Program-made: the position numbers and the translations under genes
Part shown: in pieces, positions 26,808 through 37,606 of the stretch
How the letters are laid out: each line of letters opens with the position of its first letter
Position numbering within the stretch: the first letter of the stretch is position 1
From: Acidovorax sp. 107
GTDB taxonomy: Bacteria; Pseudomonadota; Gammaproteobacteria; Burkholderiales; Burkholderiaceae_C
Length of the DNA stretch: 64,000 nucleotides
NCBI RefSeq assembly: GCF_003058055.1
Contig: NZ_QBTZ01000001.1
Span: 4,482,001-4,546,000, forward strand
Direction of reading: 5' to 3'
The notes under the pieces: model-generated
The model's input: the letters and a program-made list of their open reading frames with translations, nothing else
The model's database searches: none
What the model was told of the DNA's origin: nothing

Positions 26808-27815
26808 TCAGGCCACAGCGCTGAGGCTGCTGGTGTTCGACGCCGTGCGCCAGTCGCTGGCGGCGCGCTCGTACTGCTGCCGTGCAAAGTCAGCCAGCCG
26901 GGCCAGGTCGTTGCGACCGGCGGATTCGGTGCTGTTGCTGATGGTGGTGGGCTCGACCTGGCTGGTCAACTGGTCGATGAATGCCTTGGACTCGCTGGCA
27001 CTGATGCTGGCATCGCCGTCGGTGTCGATGGCGTTGAACAGCGCGGTGATTGCGTCCTGCTCCTCCGTGCTGGTTCCGCCTGCCAGGCGCTCCGCGGCGG
27101 AGACCACGCCATCCTCGTTGGTGTCCAGCGGGTCGTAGCTGGTCGCCGAGCTGCTGCCGGTCGCCGCACCCGCCCCGCCAGGGCCGCCCGGCCCACCCGA
27201 AGGTGGTGGCATGCCCCCCATGGCCTGCATGCCGCCCGCGTCGCCGCCCGTACCCGAAGGTCGGCCCGCATCGAACTCGGCCTGCGTCAGGCTGCCGTCT
27301 CCGTTGGTATCCAGCTGGCTGAACACGTCATCGCTGCTCACGCCGGTCTGGCTGGCGGTGCCGCCGGACATGGCCTCCAGCAAAGCCTGCAGCTCGGTCT
27401 TGCTCACGGCGCTGTCGCCATCGCTGTCCACCTTGCCAAACAGGTCGTCGCCCGCCTTGCCAGTGGCGCTGGTGGCAGCGCTGGCGCCTTCGCCACTGCG
27501 CGACTGGGCGAACGCCATGGTCGAGGGGGGCGGCGGCAGCACGCTTTGCAGGGTCTTGCCCAGCTCGTCGGCATTGAGGCTGCCGTCGCCGTTGGCGTCG
27601 TATTGCTTCACCAGGTCGGCTGCGCTGGTCTGGCTGCTGACGCCGGTCTTCTTCGCCACGTCGTCCAGCAGGCCCTGCAATTCGGTGTCGCTCACGCCGC
27701 CGCTGCCGTCGGCATCGATCTTGGACAGCAGCCGCTCCGGCGAAGGCCCCGGGCGCGATGCCCGCTGCACACTCGCACTGGACCAGGCACTGCTGACGCT
27801 ACTGATGGTCGTCAT
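26808..27815 (-). CDS. EF-hand calcium-binding protein, six loops
   Basis: A 335-residue acidic protein with six EF-hand-type loops starting with DADGSGG, DANGDGS, DSDGDSA, DTNGDGS, DTNEDGV and DTDGDAS, arranged as three pairs along residues about 33-285. Most have the calcium ligands at positions 1, 3, 5 and 12; the DSDGDSA and last loops are less perfect. A Gly/Pro/Met-rich stretch separates the fourth and fifth loops. No signal peptide is visible, so it is either cytosolic or exported without one; XopAW-type EF-hand proteins of plant-associated bacteria have a similar look. It is divergent from a two-component system, with a triple direct repeat in the 240-base gap. Confidence 0.88.
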   Translation of the reverse strand: MTTISSVSSAWSSASVQRASRPGPSPERLLSKIDADGSGGVSDTELQGLLDDVAKKTGVSSQTSAADLVKQYDANGDGSLNADELGKTLQSVLPPPPSTMAFAQSRSGEGASAATSATGKAGDDLFGKVDSDGDSAVSKTELQALLEAMSGGTASQTGVSSDDVFSQLDTNGDGSLTQAEFDAGRPSGTGGDAGGMQAMGGMPPPSGGPGGPGGAGAATGSSSATSYDPLDTNEDGVVSAAERLAGGTSTEEQDAITALFNAIDTDGDASISASESKAFIDQLTSQVEPTTISNSTESAGRNDLARLADFARQQYERAASDWRTASNTSSLSAVA

Positions 27816-27930
27816 CGTCGTTCCTTTCGTTCCAAGGGTGGGCCGGTGCCGGGCCCTCCACTGCGGAAGCCCTCAGCCATGGCCCGATCCCATTCTTGGG
27901 TGCGCGTGTCTCCCGGGTTTGTCTGCTTTG

Positions 27931-27962
27931 TACCAAGGTCGATACAAAGGGTGGATACAAGG
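27931..27962. promoter_or_regulatory. Triple direct repeat, candidate regulator binding site
   Basis: TACCAAGG, TACAAAGG and TACAAGG begin at 27931, 27943 and 27956, spaced 12-13 bases apart. They lie between the EF-hand gene and the divergent OmpR-type regulator. OmpR-family proteins bind tandem direct repeats spaced about one helical turn apart, so this is a candidate operator for the adjacent regulator. Confidence 0.5.
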
Positions 27963-28055
27963 CCTGAACAGGGGGGCAAACGCCTGCCAGATTGCACTGA
28001 GGTGGGGGCGCAGGCTCCCTAAACTTGGTGCGTTCCTTTGCGCCTGTGCCCGCCC

Positions 28056-28784
28056 ATGCAACACATCCTGGTGGTGGACGACGATGTCGAAATCACCACA
28101 CTGCTCACCGACTATCTGACCCGCTTTGGCTATGCCGCCCACGCGGCCTGTGACGCCCAGACGATGCGCGCCCAGATGGCCGCACAGCCCATCGGCCTGG
28201 TAGTGCTGGATGTGATGCTGCCCGGCACCGATGGCATCACGCTGGCGCGTGAGCTGCGCGAACGCTCGCGGGTGCCCATCATCATGCTCACCGCGCGCGC
28301 CAACCCCTACGACTGCGTGCTGGGGCTGGAGATGGGCGCGGACGATTACATGGGCAAACCCTTCGAGCCGCGTGAGCTGGTGGCCCGCATCCAGACAGTG
28401 CTGCGCCGCACGCGCGGTGCCGAGGCGCCTGTGCGCCCGGGGCCTGATGAAGTGGTGCGGTTTGATGGCTGGACGCTGCACAGCCTGGAGCGGCACCTGG
28501 TGTCGCCCGGTGGCATGGTGGTGCCCCTGTCGAACGCCGAGTTCCGTCTGTTGTGCACCTTCTTGCGGATGCCGCGCCGCGTTTTCAGCCGCGACCAGCT
28601 CATGGAGCAGGCCCGGGGCCGGGCCATGGATGCGTTTGAACGCAGCATCGACCTGCTGGTGTCGCGCCTGCGCAGCAAGCTCGCGGACGACCCACGGTCA
28701 CCCTCCATGATCCGCACCGTGCGCGGTGCCGGATATCTGTTCAACGTGCAGTCGCTGCAAGGGCAGGTCGGGCAGCCCCACTGA
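28056..28784 (+). CDS. OmpR-family response regulator
   Basis: A 242-residue regulator. The receiver has D8-D9-D10, phospho-acceptor D52 in VVLDVMLPGTDG, T79 and K101 in YMGKPFEP. The winged helix (about 135-235) has LSNAEFRLLCTFLRMPRRVFSRDQL, then SIDLLVSRLRSKL and TVRGAGYLF, as in OmpR/RstA-like proteins. The ATG at 28056 begins the standard ILVVDDD strand. Its TGA overlaps the ATG of the sensor kinase (TGATG), so the two are co-translated. It is divergent from the EF-hand gene, with candidate operators between. Confidence 0.95.
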   Translation: MQHILVVDDDVEITTLLTDYLTRFGYAAHAACDAQTMRAQMAAQPIGLVVLDVMLPGTDGITLARELRERSRVPIIMLTARANPYDCVLGLEMGADDYMGKPFEPRELVARIQTVLRRTRGAEAPVRPGPDEVVRFDGWTLHSLERHLVSPGGMVVPLSNAEFRLLCTFLRMPRRVFSRDQLMEQARGRAMDAFERSIDLLVSRLRSKLADDPRSPSMIRTVRGAGYLFNVQSLQGQVGQPH

Positions 28785-29887
28785 TGCCCTCGCTATCACC
28801 CCTGCGCGCTGCAGTTCAGCGCTGCGTTCCCGACACCCTGTTTGGCCGGCTGGCGCTGCTGCTCATCGCAGCCGTCATCGTGAGCCATGTGCTGGCGTTG
28901 ACGTTGATGTTCGAGCTGCGCCCCGCTCATCCTGGGCACCCGCCCGGCCCGCCCCCGCATGCCGTGGCTGCCGATGGGCGCCCGCTGCCGCCGCCTGGGG
29001 CCGCGCCGGGATTGTGGAACGCGCCACCCTCGCTGCAACTGGGCCTGCTGCTGGACATCAGCGTGCGCCTGGCCGCGCTGGTGGCGGCGGCGTGGTGGGC
29101 TGCGCGCTGGCTGTCGCGCCCCATGCGCCGGCTGGCCACGGCCGCGCAAGAGCTGGGGCGCGACATCCACCGCACCCCTTTGCCAGAGGACGGCACACTG
29201 GAGTGCCGCGACGCCAGCCGTGTGTTCAACCAGATGCAGGCGCGCATTCGCCAGCAGCTGGCCGAGCGCGACCGGTTTGTGGCAGCCGTGTCGCACGATC
29301 TGCGCACGCCCCTGACCCGGCTGCGCTTGCGCACCGAAAGCCTGGGCGATGCCCATGCGCAGCAGCTGTTTCGGCGTGACATTGCCGAAATGGACGCCAT
29401 GATTGCCTCCACGCTGGACTACTTGAGCGGCGTGGCGGGTGCCGAGGCCTGGGTGCATCTGGATGTGCAGGCCCTGGTGGACAGCATGGCGGACGACCAG
29501 GTGGCCATGGGCCACGCGGTCACCGTGGCTGGGCACGCCGCTCCCTTGCGCGTGCAGGCCGTGGCGCTGCGGCGTTGCCTGGACAACCTGGTGGGCAACG
29601 CGGTGCGCTATGGCGGCGGCGCCGAGGTCACGCTGAGCGATGCGCAGGACGCCCTCACCATCGAGGTGCGCGACCACGGCCCCGGCCTGCCGCACGAGGA
29701 GCTGGACCGGGTCATGGAGCCGTTCTACCGGGTCGAGGCCTCGCGCAACCGCCAGAGCGGCGGTGTGGGGCTGGGGCTCACCATCGCCAGCGACATCGTG
29801 CGGCGCCACGGCGGGCAACTGGCACTGCGCAATGCAGAGGGCGGCGGGCTGGTGGTGGCTGCGGTGTTCCCCCGCTCGGCCCTTTGA
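28784..29887 (+). CDS. Sensor histidine kinase with proline-rich periplasmic loop
   Basis: A 367-residue membrane sensor kinase. Two membrane helices (about 21-43 and 86-108) flank a short periplasmic loop that is very rich in Pro, His and Gly (PAHPGHPPGPPPHA), which may bind metal. A HAMP-like region is followed by HisKA with H171 in AAVSHDLRTPLTRL, and an HATPase with LDNLVGNAVRY, DHGPGLP and GVGLGLTIA. All catalytic boxes are intact. Its start overlaps the regulator stop. The pair resembles EnvZ/RstB-type systems; the proximity of an EF-hand gene suggests divalent cations as a possible signal, which is inference only. Confidence 0.93.
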   Translation: MPSLSPLRAAVQRCVPDTLFGRLALLLIAAVIVSHVLALTLMFELRPAHPGHPPGPPPHAVAADGRPLPPPGAAPGLWNAPPSLQLGLLLDISVRLAALVAAAWWAARWLSRPMRRLATAAQELGRDIHRTPLPEDGTLECRDASRVFNQMQARIRQQLAERDRFVAAVSHDLRTPLTRLRLRTESLGDAHAQQLFRRDIAEMDAMIASTLDYLSGVAGAEAWVHLDVQALVDSMADDQVAMGHAVTVAGHAAPLRVQAVALRRCLDNLVGNAVRYGGGAEVTLSDAQDALTIEVRDHGPGLPHEELDRVMEPFYRVEASRNRQSGGVGLGLTIASDIVRRHGGQLALRNAEGGGLVVAAVFPRSAL

Positions 29888-29906
29888 CCTTTGATGCCAG
29901 CGGGGT

Positions 29907-30161
29907 TCACTCGCCGGGAGCTTGGCCTTCCCATTTCTCAAACCGGGGGCGCATCACGCCGTCGATGAGCAACTGCTCCTCGAACATGGCGGCCGGCCGC
30001 ACCCACAGGCCGCGCTGGCCGTACAGCGCGCGGTACAGCGTCATGGGCTCCAGCGTCTCGCTGTGGCGCACGGTGTCGATCACTTCATAGAGCATGCCCT
30101 TGTAGTGGCGGTACAGGCCCGGTGGCGTGCGGATGAGCGCGGGCAGATCGTCGTCGGTCAT
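29907..30161 (-). CDS. DUF1653 protein
   Basis: An 84-residue protein of the DUF1653 family: PGLYRHYKGMLYEVIDTVRHSETLEP and the following YRALYGQRGLWVRP are the conserved blocks (split here by LMTL-type linker). Family members are small single-domain beta proteins found widely in bacteria; function is unknown. The ATG at 30161 gives the usual short lead. It converges with the sensor kinase gene, 19 bases away, and is divergent from the M48 peptidase gene. Confidence 0.88.
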   Translation of the reverse strand: MTDDDLPALIRTPPGLYRHYKGMLYEVIDTVRHSETLEPMTLYRALYGQRGLWVRPAAMFEEQLLIDGVMRPRFEKWEGQAPGE

Positions 30162-30228
30162 GGTGCTACGGTGGTGTGAGTGGTTAGGATGGCGGCTGAA
30201 AAAAAACCAACCAGAGTGAGGGACGCCC

Positions 30229-32082
30229 GTGGACCAGGCAGATTTTGTGCACATGGTGCGCATGAGCGAGCATGCCAGCGCCGACAACAGCCGCGCCTAC
30301 CGCCGCAGTGTGGCTGCATTTGCAGCGCTGGGTTATGCGTGGGTGCTGGGGTGTCTGGCACTGGCCGTGGGTATTTTGCTGTGGGTGGTGCCTCAGTTGC
30401 TGCAGGGGCGCTTTCGGTTTGCGATGCTCTGGGCCCTGCTGGGTGCCGGAGGTCTGCTGTGGGTGAGCCTGCGTGCGCTGTGGGTGCGGTTTGATGCGCC
30501 GGAGGGCGTTGAAATTACCGCGCTGGACGCGCCTGACCTGTTTGAAGCCCTGGCGCGCATCCGCCGCAAGATCAAGGGCCCGCCCATCCACAAGGTCACA
30601 TTGACCGACGAGTTCAATGCCAGCATCCAGCAGTTGCCGCGTTACGGCCTGTTGGGCGGCGCGGTCAATCACCTGAGCATTGGCCTGCCTCTGCTGATGG
30701 CGCTGGACCGGCCGCGGTTCCTGGCGGTGCTGGCACACGAGTACGGCCACCTGCGGGGCGATCATGGCCGCTTTGCGGCCTGGATCTACCGCACGCGCCT
30801 GTCATGGATGCGCCTGAACCACAGCCTGGCGGATGACGAGGGCCCGGTGGCTGCCGCCACGCAGTTGTTCATGCGCTGGTACTTCCCGCGGTTTTCGGCC
30901 AAGACCTTCGCACTTGCCCGACAGGATGAGTACGAGGCCGACCGCATTGCCGGCAAGCTGCTGGGCCGGGATGTGACGGCCGCGGCCCTGGCCGAGATCG
31001 AGATCCGTGGCGCGTGGCTGCAGGCGGAGTTCTGGGGCAACCACTGGTGTGCTGCCGCGGGCAATCCGTTGCCAGTGGGCCCCTACCGCGGCATGCGCCG
31101 CGCCCTGGCCAAGGCGCCCGATGCGGCCTTTGCCAACGATGCCCTGCGCCAGGCGCTCAAGCGCCTGAGCAATCTGGACGATACCCACCCCGGCCTGCGT
31201 GACCGCATCGAAGCGTTGGACGCCACGCCCACGCTGCCGGACTGGTCGCGCGGCAACGCGCTGGCCCTGTTGGGGCCGGATGCCAAGCGCTGGGTGGCTC
31301 ATTTCGACAAGCAATGGTGCCGCGATAACGCCAGCGAATGGAAGCAGCACCACGCCTGGCTGGGGCGTGTGCGCGCGCGCGCCGAGGCATTGGGCGCATC
31401 GACGGCCCAGAGCAGTGCGGCCGACCTGGTGGAGCTGGCCCGCCTGAAGCGCCATCTGGACCCGCATGCGGATGTCCGCGCCCTGTACGAGCTGGCACTG
31501 CAACGCAGCCCCGAATACCCTGCCGCGCTGCGCGGGCTGGTGCCCTGTCTGGCGGAGGAGGATAGGGAGGGCAAGCTGCAGCTGCTGCACCGGTTGTGGG
31601 AAACAGGCAGCAGCGACCGCTACTGGGCCGCGCGCACGGCATTGGCCGAGCTGGAGACCCCACGCCTGGGGCTGGACCACGATGCGGCCGCCTTCAAGCA
31701 GTGGCGCAAGCGGCTGGAGCGCGCGCAGGAGTCTGAGGAACGTGCCTGGGAAGAGCTGTCGGGCACCTCGTTCTTCAGCCAGATCGTGCGACATGACCTC
31801 AGCTCGTTCGAGCTGGCCGAGCTGCAGTCCGAACTGGCACGTTGTGCACCGCTGGCCCGCTGTTGGCTGGTACGCAAGAACCTGCGCGAATACCCCCAGC
31901 GCAGGGCCTACCTGGTGTTTGTCGAGCTGCCGGGCATGGACGATGAAAGCCGCTACCACCTGTGCCGCGCCCTGGAGCGCAACCTGAGCCTGCCGGGCCC
32001 CGCGCTGGTGCTGTGGGCGGGTGAGTCGCCGACCCTGCAGCAGATCGAGCGCTCGGCGTTCGAGCCGATCTACTCACGCTGA
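30229..32082 (+). CDS. M48-family membrane metallopeptidase with long C-terminal region
   Basis: A 617-residue protein. Two hydrophobic helices (about 30-56 and 62-84) are followed by an M48 peptidase domain with the zinc motif HEYGH (residues 170-174) and a downstream third-ligand region DEYEADRIAG. The C-terminal 250 residues are mostly helical, with TPR-like parts (ALYELALQRSPEYPAALRGL), and show no second recognised enzyme. A zinc protease of the inner membrane is expected, perhaps in quality control; targets are unknown. The GTG at 30229 is chosen for GTGAGGGA about five bases upstream; ATGs at 30253 and 30262 are alternatives. Confidence 0.86.
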   Translation: MDQADFVHMVRMSEHASADNSRAYRRSVAAFAALGYAWVLGCLALAVGILLWVVPQLLQGRFRFAMLWALLGAGGLLWVSLRALWVRFDAPEGVEITALDAPDLFEALARIRRKIKGPPIHKVTLTDEFNASIQQLPRYGLLGGAVNHLSIGLPLLMALDRPRFLAVLAHEYGHLRGDHGRFAAWIYRTRLSWMRLNHSLADDEGPVAAATQLFMRWYFPRFSAKTFALARQDEYEADRIAGKLLGRDVTAAALAEIEIRGAWLQAEFWGNHWCAAAGNPLPVGPYRGMRRALAKAPDAAFANDALRQALKRLSNLDDTHPGLRDRIEALDATPTLPDWSRGNALALLGPDAKRWVAHFDKQWCRDNASEWKQHHAWLGRVRARAEALGASTAQSSAADLVELARLKRHLDPHADVRALYELALQRSPEYPAALRGLVPCLAEEDREGKLQLLHRLWETGSSDRYWAARTALAELETPRLGLDHDAAAFKQWRKRLERAQESEERAWEELSGTSFFSQIVRHDLSSFELAELQSELARCAPLARCWLVRKNLREYPQRRAYLVFVELPGMDDESRYHLCRALERNLSLPGPALVLWAGESPTLQQIERSAFEPIYSR

Positions 32083-32222
32083 CGCAGAGCGGCAGGTCCT
32101 CTGAGCGACTTCGTCGCATCCCCGTGCTGGCGTGCCTGGGGGTGGCTGCGCTTCCGGTGCAATGGACCGCCGCCGAAATGGCGCGGAGCTGGCCGCGCGA
32201 CGGGGAATGGGACAATCGGGGG

Positions 32223-33497
32223 ATGCATCCCAAAGTTCTTCTCGATGCCTGTGCCGAACTGGTCAGGCTCACCCTCACGTTTGAACACCCTGCCGACGCG
32301 GTGGTGTCACGTTTCTTCCGCGACAACCGGGGCCTGGGGCCGCGCGAGCGCGCCACGCTGGCGGAAACGGTCTATACCGTGTTGCGCAAAAAGCTGCTGT
32401 TTGACCACATGGCCCCCTCGGGCTCAGGGCCCAAGGAGCGCCGCCTGGCGATCCTGGGTTTCTACGGCCCGCGCGATTTCCTCAAGAGTGCGTTGACCGA
32501 CCAGGAAAAGAACTGGCTGGACCAGTGCGATGCCGTCACGGTCGATGACCTCATGGAGCGTCACCGTCACAACCTGCCTGAGTGGATGGTCAAGCCTCTG
32601 AAGGACCAGCTGGGCGATGGTTTCTGGCCGCTGGTGGAAAGCCTGGCGCAAAGCGCACCCCTGGATTTGCGGGTCAACGCGCTCAAGGACAAGCGTGCCG
32701 ATGTGCAAAAAGAACTGGCCAAGGCCGGCATCAAGGCCCATCCCACACCATATTCGCCCTGGGGCCTGCGCATTGACGACAAGCCCGCGCTGACCAAGCT
32801 CGACGCCTTCACGCGTGGCGCCATCGAGGTGCAGGACGAGGGCTCGCAACTGCTGGCCCTCCTGCTGGATGCCAAGCGCGGCGAGATGGTGGTGGACTTC
32901 TGCGCCGGCGCAGGGGGCAAGACGCTGGCCATTGGCGCGAGCATGCGCAGCACAGGGCGTCTGTATGCGTTCGATGTGTCAGCACACCGCCTGGACGCGC
33001 TGAAACCCCGCCTGGCCCGCAGCGGCCTGTCGAACGTGCACCCCGCCGCCATCGCCCACGAACGCGACGACCGCGTCAAGCGCCTCGCGGGCAAGATCGA
33101 CCGCGTGCTGGTCGATGCGCCTTGCTCGGGCCTGGGCACCTTGCGGCGCAACCCGGACCTCAAATGGCGCCAGTCGCCCAAGGCCATCGAAGAGCTGGTG
33201 GCCAAGCAGACGGCCATCCTGGACAGCGCAGCGCGCCTGCTCAAGCCGGGCGGTCGTCTGGTGTATGCCACCTGCAGCATCCTGCCGCAGGAAAACGAGG
33301 CCATTGCGGAAGCCTTCAGCGCATCGCACCCCGACTTTGAACTCCTGGATGCCGGTGAACTGCTGGAGCAGCTCAAGGTCGAAGGCGCCAAGGGCTTGTG
33401 CAGCGGTGGCGCATCGGGCAGTGGTTATTTGCGCCTATGGCCCCATCTGCATCAGACCGATGGGTTCTTTGCCGCCATCTGGGTCAAGAAGGACTGA
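32223..33497 (+). CDS. RsmB/NOP-family RNA cytosine-C5 methyltransferase
   Basis: A 424-residue RNA m5C methyltransferase. The SAM motif is VVDFCAGAGGKTLA, the motif IV cysteine is in VDAPCSGLGTLRRNPDLKWR, and the catalytic cysteine is in YATCSILPQENE; both cysteines required by the family are present. The N-terminal region is NusB-like in part (LGPRERATLAETVYTVLRKK). It probably modifies a cytosine in rRNA, but which one is unclear, since several RsmB-like paralogs occur in this group. The ATG at 32223 lies seven bases after a GACAAT -10-like box with no ribosome site, so the mRNA may be leaderless. The 140-base gap before it holds nothing else recognised. Confidence 0.92.
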   Translation: MHPKVLLDACAELVRLTLTFEHPADAVVSRFFRDNRGLGPRERATLAETVYTVLRKKLLFDHMAPSGSGPKERRLAILGFYGPRDFLKSALTDQEKNWLDQCDAVTVDDLMERHRHNLPEWMVKPLKDQLGDGFWPLVESLAQSAPLDLRVNALKDKRADVQKELAKAGIKAHPTPYSPWGLRIDDKPALTKLDAFTRGAIEVQDEGSQLLALLLDAKRGEMVVDFCAGAGGKTLAIGASMRSTGRLYAFDVSAHRLDALKPRLARSGLSNVHPAAIAHERDDRVKRLAGKIDRVLVDAPCSGLGTLRRNPDLKWRQSPKAIEELVAKQTAILDSAARLLKPGGRLVYATCSILPQENEAIAEAFSASHPDFELLDAGELLEQLKVEGAKGLCSGGASGSGYLRLWPHLHQTDGFFAAIWVKKD

Positions 33498-33637
33498 AAT
33501 GCTGGGGGTAAGGCTCTAAAGCCTTCAAACCAGCGCCAATACGGTGGATTTCCCTGATCCATTCCGAGGCAGGCCCTCTAAAATTGGTGACCTGTTTCAT
33601 TGGTGAGCGGGTTCTCTGTAGTAAGGTTTTTGTGAAT

Positions 33638-34852
33638 ATGCTGTTACCCGACTGGGCTGTACTGAACGCCGCCATCGACTGGCTGGGATATGGGTTGTGG
33701 AACCTGGCCTGGTGGCAGATCGTGCTGTATACCCTTGCCACGACCCACATCACCATTGCGGCGGTCACGATCTTCCTGCACCGCGCGCAAGCGCACCGCG
33801 CACTGGATCTGCACGCCATCCCCTCGCATTTCTTCCGCTTCTGGCTGTGGATTGGTACCGGCATGGTCACCAAGGAGTGGGTGGCCATTCACCGCAAGCA
33901 CCACGCCAAGTGCGAAACCGTGGACGACCCCCACAGCCCCCAGACCCGTGGGCTGGACACCGTGATGTGGCGCGGCGCCGAGCTGTACCGCGCCGAGTCC
34001 AGGAACATGGAGACGATCAAGAAGTTCGGCCACGGCACGCCCGATGACTGGATGGAGCGCAACGTGTACACCCGCTACGGCTGGCAGGGCGTGGGCCTCA
34101 TGCTCATCCTGGACCTGGCTCTGTTCGGCGCCCTGGGCGCTGCGGTGTGGGCGGTGCAGATGCTCTGGATCCCGTTCTGGGCAGCGGGCGTGGTCAATGG
34201 CGTGGGTCACTACTGGGGCTATCGCAACTTCGAGGCGCAGGACGCCAGCACCAATTTGTCGCCCTGGGGCATCATCATCGGCGGCGAAGAGTTGCACAAC
34301 AACCACCACACGTACCCCACGTCCGCCAAGTTCTCGGTCAAGCCGTATGAGTTCGATATTGGCTGGGTGTACATCAGCCTCATGAAGAAAATCGGTTGGG
34401 CCACAGTGAAGAAGGTGCCGCCCAAGCTGCAACTGGGCGATGTGAAGCCCGTGGCCGATGAAAAGACGCTGGAGGCCCTGATTGCCAACCGCTATGAAGT
34501 GATGGCGGGCTACGCACGCGGCGTGCGCAAGGCTTGCAAGGACGAGATTGCTGCGCTGCAGGCCCGCCAGGCTGATGTGTCGGTGCTCAAGGCCGCCAAG
34601 CGCTGGCTGCACCGCGATGCCGAGAAAGTGCCTGCAGGGGCCTTGCCCCAGTTGGCGCAGGCCCGCGCCGCGCATCCGACGCTCGACAAGATGGTGACCA
34701 TGCGCGAAGAGCTGCGTCAGCTGTGGTTGAACACATCCCAGTCCCGCGAACAACTCACGGCCGACTTGCAAGCTTGGTGCCGCCGCGCTGAAGAGAGTGG
34801 TGTGGCAGCCCTTCGGGAGTTCTCCATCCGCCTGCGTGCTGCACGGGCTTGA
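33638..34852 (+). CDS. Membrane fatty acid desaturase (delta-9 type)
   Basis: A 404-residue di-iron desaturase. The three histidine boxes are HRAQAH, HRKHH and HNNHH, spaced as in acyl-CoA/acyl-lipid delta-9 desaturases, with hydrophobic helices between. The enzyme is expected to make monounsaturated fatty acids and control membrane fluidity. After the catalytic part (about 1-265) a 140-residue charged helical tail follows, longer than the minimal family. The ATG at 33638 is chosen; an in-frame GTG at 33632 has TAAGG at better spacing. A strong terminator lies about 70 bases after the stop. Confidence 0.92.
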   Translation: MLLPDWAVLNAAIDWLGYGLWNLAWWQIVLYTLATTHITIAAVTIFLHRAQAHRALDLHAIPSHFFRFWLWIGTGMVTKEWVAIHRKHHAKCETVDDPHSPQTRGLDTVMWRGAELYRAESRNMETIKKFGHGTPDDWMERNVYTRYGWQGVGLMLILDLALFGALGAAVWAVQMLWIPFWAAGVVNGVGHYWGYRNFEAQDASTNLSPWGIIIGGEELHNNHHTYPTSAKFSVKPYEFDIGWVYISLMKKIGWATVKKVPPKLQLGDVKPVADEKTLEALIANRYEVMAGYARGVRKACKDEIAALQARQADVSVLKAAKRWLHRDAEKVPAGALPQLAQARAAHPTLDKMVTMREELRQLWLNTSQSREQLTADLQAWCRRAEESGVAALREFSIRLRAARA

Positions 34853-34920
34853 GGTGACATCCTGATTGCACTTTCGGTCGGGCCGCTGGCTTGGCGCACT
34901 TAGGGCGCATCTACCAAAAA

Positions 34921-34957
34921 ACCGCTGTAGGGCCTTGGGCCTGCAGCGGTTTTTTTG
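34921..34957 (+). terminator. Intrinsic terminator after the desaturase gene
   Basis: ACCGCTG and CAGCGGT, extended by TAGGGCC/GGGCCTG-type pairing, form a long stem followed by eight T. It ends the desaturase transcript. The remaining gap up to 35054 shows nothing recognised. Confidence 0.87.
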
Positions 34958-35054
34958 TTGGCTGTCAGGGGTGAGCGGGGAGTAGGTGGTTGCGGTGCGG
35001 GTGGGGCTGTTGCGGCGGAGCTGTGCGCCAGGCAGTCCGCAATGGTCCACCCAT

Positions 35055-35091
35055 GAAAAAAGCCGCCGGGCTGGACGCCGGGCGGCTTTTT
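35055..35091 (-). terminator. Terminator of the rpmB-rpmG operon
   Basis: AGCCGCC and GGCGGCT pair across a 13-base loop that can pair further, with a run of A on the left (T on the minus strand). It follows rpmG by about 20 bases on the minus strand. A T run on the other side means it may work in both directions. Confidence 0.85.
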
Positions 35092-35113
35092 GGAAGACCA
35101 GAAAGAGGCTGAA

Positions 35114-35284
35114 TTACTTCAGCTTCATTTCCTTGTATTCCACATGCTTGCGAGCCTTGGGATCAAATTTCATGATCAGCATCTTCTCGGGCATGGTCTT
35201 CTTGTTCTTGGTCGTGGTGTAGAAGTGGCCGGTACCCGCAGTGGATTCCAGCTTGATCTTGTCGCGTCCGCCTTTGCTTGCCAT
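35114..35284 (-). CDS. rpmG: 50S ribosomal protein L33
   Basis: A 56-residue basic protein, full length for L33: [21 protein letters not shown] is the standard N-terminal half (here [12 protein letters not shown] onward) and [18 protein letters not shown] the C-terminal end. There are no cysteines, so this is the zinc-free (C-minus) form. It lies 11 bases downstream of rpmB in one operon, as in most proteobacteria, followed by a terminator. Confidence 0.98.
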   Translation of the reverse strand: MASKGGRDKIKLESTAGTGHFYTTTKNKKTMPEKMLIMKFDPKARKHVEYKEMKLK

Positions 35285-35295
35285 GGTGCTACTCC

Positions 35296-35529
35296 TTAAG
35301 CCTGGCCACGGGCACGCAGGTCTGCGAGCACCGAGTCGATACCGTTCTTGTCGATCAAACGCAGGGCAGCGCTCGAAACACGCAGGCGAACCCAACGGTT
35401 TTCGGTCTCGACCCAGAAACGGCGGTATTGCAGGTTCGGCAGGAACCGGCGCTTGGTTTTGTTGTTGGCGTGGGAAACATTGTTCCCAGTCATGGGCTTC
35501 TTGCCCGTTACGTCGCAGACGCGTGCCAT
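35296..35529 (-). CDS. rpmB: 50S ribosomal protein L28
   Basis: A 77-residue protein with the L28 N-terminus [20 protein letters not shown] and the basic stretch [23 protein letters not shown] precedes the ATG at 35529. It is the first gene of the rpmB-rpmG operon. A strong sigma-70 promoter lies 160-190 bases upstream, overlapping the end of trxB. Confidence 0.98.
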   Translation of the reverse strand: MARVCDVTGKKPMTGNNVSHANNKTKRRFLPNLQYRRFWVETENRWVRLRVSSAALRLIDKNGIDSVLADLRARGQA

Positions 35530-35690
35530 GAGGACACTCCGATACTGTATTAACGGCCGTTCGCTGGGCCCTAGGCTGTTGATTTGCCCAGGTTGGCTTG
35601 CGGCCTCACCTCGCCAGAAAGGGTGGCGGTAACCCGATTTGCCTGTTTCGGAGGTCCGCAAAAACGGGCCGAATTCAGCAAAGCCGCAGA

Positions 35691-37533
<1,843 letters not shown>

Positions 37534-37606
37534 AAGCGGGGTGGTGGACCCTGCGCTGGGCGCCCTGCCCAGTGCAATGCATGCGGTAAGCTCACCCCGC
37601 ACGTTT

